Assembly (NCBI RefSeq): GCF_900110535.1
Contig: NZ_FOJA01000001.1
Coordinates: forward strand, 868,001 to 932,000
Source: Halobacterium jilantaiense
GTDB lineage: Archaea; Halobacteriota; Halobacteria; Halobacteriales; Halobacteriaceae
DNA length: 64,000 bases
Direction of reading: 5' to 3'
The notes under the pieces were generated by a model. It worked only from the letters and a program-made list of their open reading frames with translations, was not told the DNA's origin and did not search any database. Shown one piece after another: positions 35,453-44,094 of the stretch. The position numbers and the translations under genes were made by a program. Position 1 is the stretch's first letter. Each line of letters begins with the position of its first letter.

Positions 35453-36103
35453 TCACTCCGTGCGCACGTCGAAGTCCATCCACTCGCGAGACTGGCCGGG
35501 GATGCCGCGGGCGCGTAACTCCTGGCCGGTCTCCGTCTCGCGAACGTCGATCCGTGCCGAACAGAACTGCGTGACTGTACTCACGGTCTGGTCGTCGTGC
35601 ATCCCGGGGTCGATGAAGAACATGCCGATGCCGTCGACGGCGTCGATGCGGCCGGAGAGCGTGTGGACGAACCGCGAGACAGTCTTCAGGTCGCCGAACG
35701 ACAGCAGCGTCGAGACCGAGAACAGCCCGGTGCGCACGCGCTCGATGCCGGTCTCCGTGAACGTCCGGTAGACGTCCGAGTACCGCATCCCGATGCCCGT
35801 CAGGTCCGAGGGGCCGGACACCGGCAGCACTCGGGCGGGCACGTCCGCTTCCTCGTCGCCGACGCAGTCCAGAATCGCCGCCCGGTCCTCGACCAGTTCG
35901 AAGCCGCTCCGGGCCCAGTCGTCGGCGATGCGGTCCGCGCGATGGTTCGTACTGATGAGAATAGACCCCTCGCTCGGTGGCCCGGAGAGCATCTGGAACC
36001 CGAGGTTCCGGGTACCGACGTGTGCGGGACCGGTGACAAGCACTGTCGTTCCCGGTCGGAGCGAGGCCAGCGGGAGGTCCGCGAACTCGTAGGCGTCACT
36101 CAT
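35453..36103 (-). CDS. RecA/KaiC-like protein with degenerate Walker A, partner of response regulator
   Basis: 216 aa from the ATG at 36103 (MSDAYEFADL); a GTG nine bases upstream is an alternative. Same family as 29844-30488, but the Walker A position reads TGPAHVGTRNLGFQ, with Thr-Arg where Lys is expected, so ATP hydrolysis may be lost. Conserved blocks are SDLTGIGM, VSTLLSFGDLKTVSRF and HDDQTVSTVTQF. It overlaps the response regulator gene by 8 bases, which suggests a signalling role. Confidence 0.65.
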   Translation of the reverse strand: MSDAYEFADLPLASLRPGTTVLVTGPAHVGTRNLGFQMLSGPPSEGSILISTNHRADRIADDWARSGFELVEDRAAILDCVGDEEADVPARVLPVSGPSDLTGIGMRYSDVYRTFTETGIERVRTGLFSVSTLLSFGDLKTVSRFVHTLSGRIDAVDGIGMFFIDPGMHDDQTVSTVTQFCSARIDVRETETGQELRARGIPGQSREWMDFDVRTE

Positions 36104-36977
36104 CGTCGTCACCTCCGTCGGCCGGAGCGCGCTGCCGCAACGTCAACTGCTCCATCGCCTCGTCGCCGAGCATCGACAGGAGTTCGCGGTCCCTCTCGGG
36201 GAACGCTCGTGGCTCGTCGTCGTAGATACAGAACGTCCCGATTGCCTGCCCGTCGGGCGTCACGAGCGGCGCACTCGCGTAGAACCGCACGCCCGCGGCG
36301 TCCAGGGCCTCGTTGTCGGCGAACCGGGGGTCCGCCAAGACGTCTTCGACCACCATCACGTCCGTGTCGAGAATCGCGTACGTGCACGTGGTGTCCTCAC
36401 GGTCCATCGGCTCGAAGGCGATACCGTGACACGAGAGGAACTTCTGGCTGTGGGCGTCGATGATACCGACCGCAGCCGCCTTCGCGTCGAACAGCTCCGT
36501 GGCAATCACCGTCAAGCGGTCCAGTGAGTCCCCGAGTTCGGCGGGGTCCGTCGCGTACTGTTCGAGCGCCGCGACGCGTGCGGCCTCGTCGTCCGGCAGC
36601 GGGTACGCGGTCTGACTGCGGAACGCCAGCGCGTGCTCGACGAGACCGAGCAGTTCCTCGCGGTCCTCGCCCTGTTTTCGCACGTACTCGGCGACGAGTG
36701 TGCCGAACGTCCCGGTGTCGACGTCGTCGAGCGGCGTCGTCGTGAACAGCACGCACGCCGCGTCCGGCGAGCGCTCGCGGACGCCCTCGGCGAGTTCCAG
36801 ACCGGTGCCGTCGCCGAGGTCGTACTCCGTGACGAGGCAGTCCACGCTCGCTCGGTCGGCGAGCACGTCGCGTGCGTCGGCGAGTGACCCCGCGTGTTCG
36901 ACGTCGAATCCGGCGTCGGCGAGCGCGACCGCGGTCCGCTCGCGGGCGGCCGCGTCGGGGTCGACGCAGAGAATCAT
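36096..36977 (-). CDS. Response regulator receiver domain plus GAF domain
   Basis: 293 aa. Residues 1-115 are a CheY-like receiver: ILCVDPDAAARE with the acidic pocket, the phospho-accepting Asp in LVTEYDLGDG (about 53), the Thr in VLFTTTP and the Lys in YVRKQGED. Residues 140-280 are a GAF domain (DSLDRLTVIATELFDAKAA, FYASAPLVTPDGQAIGTFCI). No output DNA-binding domain exists, so it likely passes the signal to a partner such as the RecA-like protein encoded in the overlapping next gene. No histidine kinase is nearby. Confidence 0.85.
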   Translation of the reverse strand: MILCVDPDAAARERTAVALADAGFDVEHAGSLADARDVLADRASVDCLVTEYDLGDGTGLELAEGVRERSPDAACVLFTTTPLDDVDTGTFGTLVAEYVRKQGEDREELLGLVEHALAFRSQTAYPLPDDEAARVAALEQYATDPAELGDSLDRLTVIATELFDAKAAAVGIIDAHSQKFLSCHGIAFEPMDREDTTCTYAILDTDVMVVEDVLADPRFADNEALDAAGVRFYASAPLVTPDGQAIGTFCIYDDEPRAFPERDRELLSMLGDEAMEQLTLRQRAPADGGDDDE

Positions 36978-37149
36978 ACCCGCTGTTGCTGGTCCGCCCT
37001 CCTAAACGTTGGTACTCGTGGATTCACCGGACAGCTTCGCTAACGACCGAATATCCCGTCATTCCCGCAACACTCTCGCCGCAGTCGCGTGTCGTGACAC
37101 GGCCACGCTGTCACGGGGTTCGTCCCGGTCGCCGAGAACCACAGCCGCC

Positions 37150-37155
37150 TTTATT
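37150..37155 (+). promoter_or_regulatory. TATA box of the universal stress protein gene
   Basis: TTTATT 25-30 bases before the ATG at 37180, giving a leaderless mRNA. Confidence 0.55.
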
Positions 37156-37179
37156 GTCCGCGGTGCGGGAGGTGTGGGT

Positions 37180-37629
37180 ATGTACGAGCGCATCCTGCTC
37201 GCGACGAACGGCGGTGTCGCATCGGAAGACGCCGAGGCGCACGCAATCGAACTCGCGGCGTCTATGGACGCCACGCTCCACGTCCTCTACGTCGTGGACG
37301 AAGCGGTGACGACCGCGTACAGCGGCGACGAGTACGTGGACGAAGCCGAGGGCCCGGAGCACGGCCTCGAAGAACACGGGCGGGAAACACTGGACGGTGT
37401 CCGCGAGCGGGCGTCGGAGGCCGGCGTCGAGACCATCGACGCGATGCGGTACGGCGACCCGGCCGAGGCGGTCGTGGCTTACGCCGACGACGAGGACGCC
37501 GACCTCCTGGTGCTCGGGACGAAGCGCCGGCCGGACGAGTACCGGTCGCTGCTCGGCAGCGTCACGGACCGCGTGGTTCGGCTCACGCACCGGCCGACCA
37601 CGGTCGTCAAAACGGAGACGGCGGACTGA
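37180..37629 (+). CDS. Universal stress protein (UspA family)
   Basis: 149 aa from the ATG at 37180. MYERILLATNGG and HVLYVVDEAVTT start the alpha/beta fold, and the ATP-binding type signature LLVLGTKRRPDEYRSLLGSVTDRV is present in two parts (G-x2-R then G-S-V). Its closing strand is RPTTVVKTE. It is a cytoplasmic dimer linked with stress responses. The preceding 202 bases contain a 6-base inverted repeat CGTGTC/GACACG at 37088-37101 but no gene. Confidence 0.9.
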   Translation: MYERILLATNGGVASEDAEAHAIELAASMDATLHVLYVVDEAVTTAYSGDEYVDEAEGPEHGLEEHGRETLDGVRERASEAGVETIDAMRYGDPAEAVVAYADDEDADLLVLGTKRRPDEYRSLLGSVTDRVVRLTHRPTTVVKTETAD

Positions 37630-37638
37630 CTGGACGGA

Positions 37639-38520
37639 TTACGCTTCGAGGTTGTCGGTGACAGCCTCACCGGTCACCTCGACGTCCACGTCGCCGTCGA
37701 GCGTGCGGACGGGGTACGGGATGTCGATGCCCTCCTCGTCGAAGCGCTGCTTGACCGCGGTGACGTACTCGCCGCGGGTCTTCACGAAGTCGGACCGGGA
37801 CGGATTCCCGATCCAGAACCGGGACTTGAGCCCGACGTAGGAGTCCCCGAGTTCGGTCAGCCGCACCGACACGGCGGGATCGTCGAGGATGTCCGGGTGC
37901 GCTTCGGCCTCCTCGACGATGATATCCGTCGCCGCCTCGATGTCGTCGTCGTAGCCGATGCCGAACATGAACTGGAGCCGGAGCTTGTCCTTCGCGACCG
38001 GATTCTTCACCACACCGTCGGTCAGCGTGGAGTTCGGCACCGTCAGTAGCTCGTTGTCGAACGTGCGGACCCGCGTGACGCGGAGGCTGATGTCCTCGAC
38101 GATGCCCGAGTTGCCGTCCCACTCGATCCAGTCGCCGATGCGGAACGGCTCGTCCGTGTAGATGAACACGCCCGCGACGAAGTTCGCGATGACGTCCTGC
38201 ATCGCGAACCCGATGGCGAGCGTCGCGGCCGCCGCGATGGTCGCGAGACTCGTCAGGAAGTTCCCGTAGCCCGCGAACCCGAACGCCACCGAGACGGCGA
38301 CGAAGAGGACAGCGACGCTCACGATGCGCTTCAGCGGTCGTCGCGCGTGGGCGTCGAGGCTCCGGCGCTGAAGCACGCGCTCGAACAGCGGCTGGACGGC
38401 CAGCCGGCCGACGAGGTACACCGCCAGGAACGACACGACGAAGTACACTGCCTGAGTGACGGCGATAGCGTAGTCGCCGAGAGCACCCTGCAGACCCGGC
38501 AGCGGCTCGATGGCCATCAC
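37639..38520 (-). CDS. Small-conductance mechanosensitive channel (MscS family)
   Basis: 293 aa. Three hydrophobic spans: about 15-40, 65-88 and 90-115. The pore helix LTSLATIAAAATLAIGFAMQDVIANFVAG (first and last parts) is the hallmark. The beta domain follows (FRIGDWIEWDGNSGIVEDI, TVPNSTLTDGVVKN). It opens on membrane tension and protects cells from osmotic downshift. It starts 4 bases within the YhbY gene (ATGA), so they are in one operon. Confidence 0.92.
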   Translation of the reverse strand: MMAIEPLPGLQGALGDYAIAVTQAVYFVVSFLAVYLVGRLAVQPLFERVLQRRSLDAHARRPLKRIVSVAVLFVAVSVAFGFAGYGNFLTSLATIAAAATLAIGFAMQDVIANFVAGVFIYTDEPFRIGDWIEWDGNSGIVEDISLRVTRVRTFDNELLTVPNSTLTDGVVKNPVAKDKLRLQFMFGIGYDDDIEAATDIIVEEAEAHPDILDDPAVSVRLTELGDSYVGLKSRFWIGNPSRSDFVKTRGEYVTAVKQRFDEEGIDIPYPVRTLDGDVDVEVTGEAVTDNLEA

Positions 38521-38759
38521 CGGTACACCGCCGTGTTGCCCCGCACGTCGATCACCTCGGTTCCCGTCCGCTCTGCGAGGTCCGCGGCGAGGTCGGCCGT
38601 CTCGTCACCGCCCCGGGCCGACCGGAGGAACTTCACCTTCACCACGTCGCGGTCGTCGAGCTGGTCGGACAGCTCTTCGACGACGGACTCGATACCGGCC
38701 TTCCCAACCCAGACGGTGACGTCTGCCTCGTGGGCTTTCGTCGCCAGGTCGTCGGACAT
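38517..38759 (-). CDS. YhbY-family (CRM domain) RNA-binding protein
   Basis: 80 aa, a single CRM domain: DVTVWVGKAGIESVVEEL, VVKVKFLRSARGG (the place of the GxxG-like RNA loop) and closing RGNTAVYR. Such proteins bind rRNA in the large subunit precursor. The gene lies downstream of the RNase P protein 4 gene, the usual archaeal pairing, and overlaps the MscS gene by 4 bases. Confidence 0.85.
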   Translation of the reverse strand: MSDDLATKAHEADVTVWVGKAGIESVVEELSDQLDDRDVVKVKFLRSARGGDETADLAADLAERTGTEVIDVRGNTAVYR

Positions 38760-38882
38760 TGTTACCCCTGCTTGCGGCCCGGGCTGTTTGAAGCTTGTTG
38801 CCTGGCCGTCCGGTTCCAGCGGGCTACACCGCGGTTCGTCGTCGAGAACTAACCGACGCTCGAACGCGGGCCGGCTGACGGG

Positions 38883-39158
38883 TCACTCGTAGGGGTAGCG
38901 GGCCTGGGTCCCGCAGTCGCAGGTGACGACGACGTGGCCGTTCCGGGTGCGGACGCGGGCGTTCCGACCGGGGACGAGGAAGGCGTCGCAGGCGTCGCAG
39001 GTGAACCGCCGGAACTCGCGGGGGAGCCGGAGGCGGTTGCGTTCCGCGAGCCGACGAGCGAGTCGGACGTACTCGCGGGCGCGATCGTCGTCGCCGGCGC
39101 GCGCCGTCGCTCGGGCGAGCGCGTGCAGGCGGTCGATGCGTTCGGCCGCGATGGACAT
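38883..39158 (-). CDS. rnp4: Ribonuclease P protein component 4 (Rpp21/Rpr2)
   Basis: 91 aa. N-terminal helices (IDRLHALARATARAGDDDRA, YVRLARRLAERNRLRLP) followed by a zinc ribbon, CDACDAFLVPGRNARVR with a second pair CDCGTQARYPY. This is the Rpp21/RNP4 fold which, with Rpp29, binds RNase P RNA to process tRNA 5' ends. It is separated from yhbY by 123 bases without a gene and divergent from the glycosyltransferase. Confidence 0.9.
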   Translation of the reverse strand: MSIAAERIDRLHALARATARAGDDDRAREYVRLARRLAERNRLRLPREFRRFTCDACDAFLVPGRNARVRTRNGHVVVTCDCGTQARYPYE

Positions 39159-39230
39159 ACCGGCTCTCGGTCTGTGCGGCCCAAGACAGTTCCGGTAGGG
39201 TTATCGGCGGCCACCAGCATCCACCGATTG

Positions 39231-40319
39231 ATGCGAGCGCTGAACTACCTCGAACTGGAGGACGCCGTCCGGGGCGGGATGGTGACGGCGACCCGCCAGC
39301 AGCGGAAAGCGCTCTCCACGACTGACGTCGAGGTAGTCGAGACGCCCTGGCGCGCCGGCAACCCCGTGCAGTCTCTGGGCACCCTGTTCGCGGGCGAGGG
39401 CTACTTCACCGACGTCGACCTCGCGCACTGCAACCTCGTCGGCCCGGGCAGCGTCGCAGTCGCCCGGCACGCGAGACGCGAGGACATCCCCCTGATTCTG
39501 CACGCACACGTTACTAAGGAGGACTTCGCGCAGTCCTTCCGGGGGTCGAGCAGAGTCGCGCCCGCCCTCGAACCCTACCTGCGGTGGTTCTACTCGCAGG
39601 CCGACCTCGTGCTCTGCCCGAGCGAGTACACGAAAGGCGTGCTGGAGTCGTACCCCGTGGACGCCCCCATCCGCCAGATCTCGAACGGCGTGGACGTCGA
39701 GAGCATGCAGGGGTACGAGCAGTTCCGCGAGGAGACCCGGGCGCGCTTCGACCTCGACGGCATGGTGGTGTACGCCGTCGGCGAGGTGTTCGAGCGCAAG
39801 GGCCTGACGATGTTCTGCGAACTCGCGAAAGACACCGACTACGACTTCGCGTGGTTCGGCCCGTACGACGAGGGACCGCAGGCCGGGACCGCGACGCGCC
39901 ACTGGGTGAACAATCCGCCCGAGAACGTGACGTTCACCGGGTTCATGGAGGACAAGCGCGCGGCGTTCGGCGCGGGCGACGTCTACCTCTTCCCGGCGAA
40001 AGTCGAGAACCAGGGCATCGCCGTCCTGGAAGCGATGGCCTGCGGGAAGCCGGTCGTCCTCCGGGACATCGACGTGTTCCGGGAGTTCTTCACGGACGGC
40101 GAGGACTGCCTGATGTGTTCGACGTTCGAGGAGTTCCGGGAAGCGCTCGAACGCCTCGCCGACGACCCCGACCTGCGGCAGCGCCTCGGCGAGAACGCCC
40201 GCGAGACGGCCGAATCCCACAGCCTGGACCGAATCGGTGACGAACTGGCCGACGTCTACGACGCGCTCCTCGACGGCAACGTCGAGCGAGCCGCGTCGGG
40301 CGACGCCGTGGAGGGGTAG
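39231..40319 (+). CDS. GT4-family glycosyltransferase (first of two)
   Basis: 362 aa from the ATG at 39231 (MRALNYLELEDAVRGG); the frame is open further upstream, but overlaps the RNase P gene. GT-B fold: GPGSVAVARHARREDIPLILHAH, LVLCPSEYTKGVLE, ISNGVDVE, VGEVFERKGL, GFMEDKRAAFGAGDVYLFP, and the donor site ENQGIAVLEAMACGKPVVLRD (E-x7-E, in parts). It likely transfers a sugar from a nucleotide donor to a membrane lipid. It is followed after 1 base by a second GT4 gene. Confidence 0.85.
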   Translation: MRALNYLELEDAVRGGMVTATRQQRKALSTTDVEVVETPWRAGNPVQSLGTLFAGEGYFTDVDLAHCNLVGPGSVAVARHARREDIPLILHAHVTKEDFAQSFRGSSRVAPALEPYLRWFYSQADLVLCPSEYTKGVLESYPVDAPIRQISNGVDVESMQGYEQFREETRARFDLDGMVVYAVGEVFERKGLTMFCELAKDTDYDFAWFGPYDEGPQAGTATRHWVNNPPENVTFTGFMEDKRAAFGAGDVYLFPAKVENQGIAVLEAMACGKPVVLRDIDVFREFFTDGEDCLMCSTFEEFREALERLADDPDLRQRLGENARETAESHSLDRIGDELADVYDALLDGNVERAASGDAVEG

Positions 40320-40320
40320 C

Positions 40321-41427
40321 GTGAGCGGAGCCCTGCCGACCGTCGCCGCGTTCACTGACTCCTACCTGCCGACGGTCAACGGCGTGACGTACACCGTCTC
40401 CTCGTGGCACGAGGAGTACCAGTCCCGGGACGGCCGGATGCCCGTCGTCTACCCGAAGTCGAGTCACACGCCCGGAAAGGGCGAACACCCGGTGTCGAGC
40501 CTGCCGTTCCCGTTCTACGACGGCTACCGGATGGCGCTGCCGAGCACGCCGGACGCGGTCCGGGACGCCGACGTCGTTCACGCCCACACGCCGTTCGGCC
40601 TAGGGCTCGCGGGCCTCCGGCTGGCGCGCCGGAGCGACACCCCGCTGGTCGCGACCTACCACACGCCGACCGCCGAGTACGCCGAGTACGTCGGTCCGGA
40701 CGCGCTCACGGGTGTCGTGCGGGCCGCCAGCGAGCGCTACGAACGGTGGTTCCTCGGGCACGCCGACCTCGTGCTCTGCCCGAGCGAGCGCACGTGTGAG
40801 ACGGTTCGAGCCCTCGGCGTCGACACGCCCGTCGAGGTGATGCCGAACGGCGTCGACACCCAGCACTTCCGCCCGACCGACCCCACGGCGTTCCTCTCGC
40901 GCCACGACCTCCCGACGGACGAGCCGCTGGTCGGGTACACGGGCCGGCACGGCTACGAGAAGCGGCTCTCGGACCTGCTCGCGGCCGCCGAAGACCTCGA
41001 CGTCACAGTCGTGTTCGGCGGCGACGGCCCCGCGCGCGACGACCTCGAAGCCGAAGCCGCAGAGCGCGACGTCGACGCCCGCTTCCTCGGGTTCCTCGAC
41101 CGCGACGAGCTGCCGGCGTTCTACTCGGCGCTGGACGCGTTCGCGTTCCCGAGCCCCGTCGAGACGGAGGGGCTGGTCGCGCTGGAGGCCAACGCCTGCG
41201 GCACGCCCGTCGCGGGCGTCGACGCGGGCGCGCTCTCCGAGACGATTCTCGACGGCGAGACCGGCTACCACTACGGCGAGGGGAGCATCCCGGGGTTCCG
41301 GCGCGCGATACGGCGGACGCTGGACGACTGCGACCGGCTCGCGGAGAACTGCCTGGCGCGCCGTGAAGAAGCAGGCGTGGGACGCGCCATCGACCGGCTC
41401 GCGGCCCGCTACCGCGACCTCCTGTAA
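40321..41427 (+). CDS. GT4-family glycosyltransferase (second of two)
   Basis: 368 aa from the GTG at 40321, which follows the stop of the first enzyme by one base. Motifs include DSYLPTVNGVTYTVSSW, VVHAHTPFGLGLAGL, LVLCPSERTCE, MPNGVDTQHF, GYTGRHGYEKRL and the E-x7-E site in SPVETEGLVALEANACGTP. The Gly-Val-Thr N-terminus is typical of family 4 diacylglycerol-like glucosyltransferases, so synthesis of archaeal glycolipids by the pair in series is a reasonable inference. Confidence 0.85.
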   Translation: MSGALPTVAAFTDSYLPTVNGVTYTVSSWHEEYQSRDGRMPVVYPKSSHTPGKGEHPVSSLPFPFYDGYRMALPSTPDAVRDADVVHAHTPFGLGLAGLRLARRSDTPLVATYHTPTAEYAEYVGPDALTGVVRAASERYERWFLGHADLVLCPSERTCETVRALGVDTPVEVMPNGVDTQHFRPTDPTAFLSRHDLPTDEPLVGYTGRHGYEKRLSDLLAAAEDLDVTVVFGGDGPARDDLEAEAAERDVDARFLGFLDRDELPAFYSALDAFAFPSPVETEGLVALEANACGTPVAGVDAGALSETILDGETGYHYGEGSIPGFRRAIRRTLDDCDRLAENCLARREEAGVGRAIDRLAARYRDLL

Positions 41428-41446
41428 CTCCTCACCGGAAGCGCGC

Positions 41447-41854
41447 TCAGTCTTCGAGCGCGTTCGCGATACGGTCGAGCTTGTTGTTCGTGCGCTCGAC
41501 TTCCTTGCGGAGCATCTCCAGTTCGCGCTCGACTTTCTCGCTGGTGCCGCTGTCGCCGGACTCCTCGCCGGGGCCGCCGCCCATCCCCGGCGGGCCGCCA
41601 CCGCCGCCCATCATGCCGCCCATCATCTGCGCGAACGGATTGCCGCCACCACCGCCGCCGCCGCCCATGCCGGGCGGACCGCCCGCACCGCCGCCCATCG
41701 CGTCCTTCATGCGCTCGCGGGGGTCTTCGCCGTCGCCCTCGTCGCGCTCTTCGGCTCGCTCCTGGCGAATCTCCTCGACGCGCTCCCGGAAGGACTTCTC
41801 CTCCCCGTCGTCGCCGTTCTCGGCGTCCGATTGGTCTGGTTCGTCGTCTGCCAT
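41447..41854 (-). CDS. Acidic protein with Gly/Met/Pro-rich low-complexity core
   Basis: 135 aa. Charged N-terminal region (residues 1-50), a low-complexity Gly/Met/Pro-rich block of about 50 residues containing repeated GGPPGMGGG, and a C-terminal coiled-coil helix (KVERELEMLRKEVERTNNKL). No enzymatic motif. Probably an oligomeric, partly disordered protein; function unknown. It converges with the second glycosyltransferase. Confidence 0.6.
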   Translation of the reverse strand: MADDEPDQSDAENGDDGEEKSFRERVEEIRQERAEERDEGDGEDPRERMKDAMGGGAGGPPGMGGGGGGGGNPFAQMMGGMMGGGGGPPGMGGGPGEESGDSGTSEKVERELEMLRKEVERTNNKLDRIANALED

Positions 41855-41917
41855 ACCTCACGATTCGCCGCCCGCATTGAAAAAAGCCGGCTTCCGGAGA
41901 CGGCGGCCGGAAGACCC

Positions 41918-42361
41918 ATGCCGGATTCGGGAGAACGCCGACGCGTGCAGTCCCGCTGGCCCGCCCTGCTGGTCGTCGGGTTCGTCCTGCTCGCTGGCTG
42001 TGGGGGAACCGGCCCCACGGGCGTCACCCCCGAGAACCCGCAGACGACGTACGTGCCCGCCGAGACAACGACCGCGTCGTCGCCGCCTGCCCTCACCGTC
42101 CTGCACAGCGGCGACGGCCCGACGACGGTGCGGGTGACACTCGGCTCCGTGCCGACCGGGACGACGTTCTACGAGCGCGAGACGACCATGGACCCCGGCT
42201 CACAGCTCTACCTGACGAGCGAAGTCGCCGACCGCGACCAGTACCGGATTACGGTGTCGACAGCGAACGCGACTCACACCCACGACGTGTACGCCGGCGA
42301 GGGGTACGTCGTGACTGTCGCGAACGACTCGGCCATCGACGGCCGCCACACGACGGACTAG
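41918..42361 (+). CDS. Small lipoprotein
   Basis: 147 aa from the ATG at 41918. The signal peptide with lipobox LLAGCGG (about residues 23-29) gives a lipid-anchored protein on the outer face. A Thr/Pro-rich spacer follows, then a beta-sandwich-like domain of about 90 residues (TVRVTLGSVPTGTTFYER, RITVSTANATHTHDVY). A lipoprotein of similar layout is at 49849-50316. Function unknown. Confidence 0.75.
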   Translation: MPDSGERRRVQSRWPALLVVGFVLLAGCGGTGPTGVTPENPQTTYVPAETTTASSPPALTVLHSGDGPTTVRVTLGSVPTGTTFYERETTMDPGSQLYLTSEVADRDQYRITVSTANATHTHDVYAGEGYVVTVANDSAIDGRHTTD

Positions 42362-43116
42362 AACGCGCCGAGGCTGGACTGGACGTCCCGGTCGTCGGCA
42401 CCCGCCGTGAGGTCGTGGCCGACGAGGTCCCGCATGTCGACGCCGTAGGTGGTCCCCTGCCGGTCCAGCAGGAGGACGCGCCCCTTCGTCCCGCGAACGG
42501 TCCCAGTGAGCATCGTCTCCGCGACCGGCCGGCTGTCCACGTCGACGCCGTAGTCGAAGGCGAACTCCTCGATGGGGTCGAAGTCGTCGACCAGGGCTTG
42601 CCACGCCTCGTCGTCGACCGACTCGCCGAAGCCGTCGAGTTTAGTGGGGACGCGCACGCGGTCGGGGATTCGGTCGGCGATGCCGGCCTCGATACGGCGG
42701 GCGCGCCGGCCGTCCTCGACGGTCCGGATGTGCGCCGCGCGGTCGGCACCCTGCTCGCGGAGCCGGGTGTCGAGTCGCCACGAGCGCGTCACGCCCACCT
42801 TGAACGTGTCCGGCGCGAACGCCGCGAGGTAGACCGCGTGCTCCTCGTGACACGAGTCCAGCGGCATCGCGCAGTTCCCGGTGCAGCGCGCACACGGCCA
42901 CGTCGAGGTGTGTTCGTCGCAGTACGGAGCGTCCGGGCGCTGGCAGGTCCGGTGGCCGTCGCTGCCGCGGTCGACGCCCGCGCAGTGGCGGTCGCCCAGC
43001 GTGTAGGCCAGTTCGTTCCCGGCCACCAGCGGGACGCGGTCGACCTCGCCCGCATCGGCGACGCGGAGGGCTGCCGGCCCGCCGCCCGGAGTCGTCTCGT
43101 ACCCGACGACTTGCAC
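42358..43116 (-). CDS. DUF2797-family zinc protein
   Basis: 252 aa from the GTG at 43116 (VQVVGYETTPGGG). It has scattered Cys/His clusters (HCAGVDRG, TCQRPDAPYCDEH, CARCTGNCAMPLDSCHEEH) suitable for zinc, then a domain starting with AVYLAAFAPDTFKVGVTR like a GIY-YIG-related fold, which is typical of DUF2797. The last 4 bases overlap with the convergent lipoprotein gene. Role not known. Confidence 0.75.
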   Translation of the reverse strand: MQVVGYETTPGGGPAALRVADAGEVDRVPLVAGNELAYTLGDRHCAGVDRGSDGHRTCQRPDAPYCDEHTSTWPCARCTGNCAMPLDSCHEEHAVYLAAFAPDTFKVGVTRSWRLDTRLREQGADRAAHIRTVEDGRRARRIEAGIADRIPDRVRVPTKLDGFGESVDDEAWQALVDDFDPIEEFAFDYGVDVDSRPVAETMLTGTVRGTKGRVLLLDRQGTTYGVDMRDLVGHDLTAGADDRDVQSSLGAF

Positions 43117-43247
43117 GCGACGACGTATGACGGTCCCAGATAAAGCGGTGGCGCTCCCGGGCAGGCAGCGCGCGGCGGTGACACCGCCGTCACCGGGTGG
43201 CACGGACGCCCGCGAGCCCTTTTCCGCCGTCAACGACTAGACGAGGT

Positions 43248-43535
43248 ATGGCAGACGACTCCATCCCGGTCAGCGCCGACGTGCCCGACAGCCCGTTCCG
43301 AACCACCGGCACCGACCACGTCACGGTCTGGGGGAGCAACGCCGAGGAGACCATCGCGTTCTACCGCGACCTGCTCGGGATGCCGCTCGTGATGCGGCAG
43401 CCGAACCTCGACGACCCCTCGCAGACCCACCTGTTCTTCGACACGGGCGACGGCCGCATCCTCACCGTATTCGTCAGCGACGAGCGGTCCTCGAACCGCG
43501 GCCGCCTCCGCACGCAGGTCGGCGGCGTCCGGTAG
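43248..43535 (+). pseudogene. Truncated VOC/glyoxalase-family gene at deletion junction
   Basis: 95 aa left of a gene for a metal-dependent VOC protein: GTDHVTVWGSNAEETIAFYRDLLGM (in two parts) and FFDTGDGRILTVFVSD are the normal first strands with the metal His. The protein then reads VGGVR and stops, losing the usual HHLAF-type strand that carries the next metal ligand. The break coincides with that of the convergent truncated transporter gene, so DNA between them has been deleted. Confidence 0.75.
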
Positions 43536-44065
43536 ATGAGGCCGTTGTCCTCGAGGCCGCTGATGGCCGGGGACGTGCTCGCGGGCGAGCAGCCGACCAT
43601 TCCAGAGGGGATGAAGACGTTCTCCGCGACGGAGATGGTGACCTCCGAGGACGCCGCGCCCGTCACCGCCGGGTAACCGCCGGCGCGGAGCGACTGTGCG
43701 GCGGACTGCGCCGCGTTCGGGTCGGTCTGGGTGTCCTGGACCGAGAAGTCCAGTTCGAAGTCGGTCTCGCCTTCCAGCACGGTCTGCGGGAGGATGGCAC
43801 CGTTACGAATCGGGCCACCGAGGTCCGCGAGGTCGCCCGTGGTGGGCAGCAACACGCCTTGCTTGATGGTGCGGTCCATGGAGCCGCCACCGTCGGACTC
43901 CGTCGTCGTGGTGTCTCCACCGCCGCCCCCGCCTGATTCCGTCGTTGTGTCGTCATCACCGCTGTCGCCGTCACCGCCGCCGTCTCCGGTACAGCCTGCG
44001 AGTCCCGCGATGCCGGCTGCGCCGAGGCCGCGAATGACGTTGCGTCGATTGATTCGTTGAGCCAT
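43510..44065 (-). pseudogene. Truncated substrate-binding protein of a branched-chain amino-acid-type ABC transporter
   Basis: About 185 residues remain out of the roughly 400 expected. A twin-Arg signal with lipobox (RRNVIRGLG and LAGCTG), a Gly/Asp/Thr-rich linker, then IKQGVLLPTTGDLADLGGP and GAASSEVTISVAENVFIP and VGCSPASTSPAISGLEDNG are good LivK-type sequence, up to LIYRTPPT. The frame then continues as non-homologous sequence into the antisense of the VOC gene (to 43361). Its promoter (TATAAA at 44089) is intact, so the transcript may still be made. Confidence 0.75.
43517..43530. other. Deletion junction with short microhomology
   Basis: The block GGTCGGCGGCGTCC reads as Val-Gly-Gly-Val of the VOC frame on the plus strand and Thr-Pro-Pro-Thr of the transporter frame on the minus strand. 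Both are the expected residues there, so this short stretch probably existed in both genes and joined them when the DNA between was lost. Confidence 0.6.
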
Positions 44066-44088
44066 ACCACGAGGTTGCGTGGGTACGG

Positions 44089-44094
44089 TATAAA
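44089..44094 (-). promoter_or_regulatory. TATA box of the truncated transporter gene
   Basis: TATAAA on the plus strand (TTTATA on the minus), 24-29 bases upstream of the start at 44065, giving a leaderless transcript. Confidence 0.55.

Noticed and set aside
37088-37101. Inverted repeat CGTGTC-GT-GACACG upstream of the universal stress gene
   Set aside because: Short, 80 bases upstream of the start and outside the TATA region; not distinguishable from chance in GC-rich DNA.
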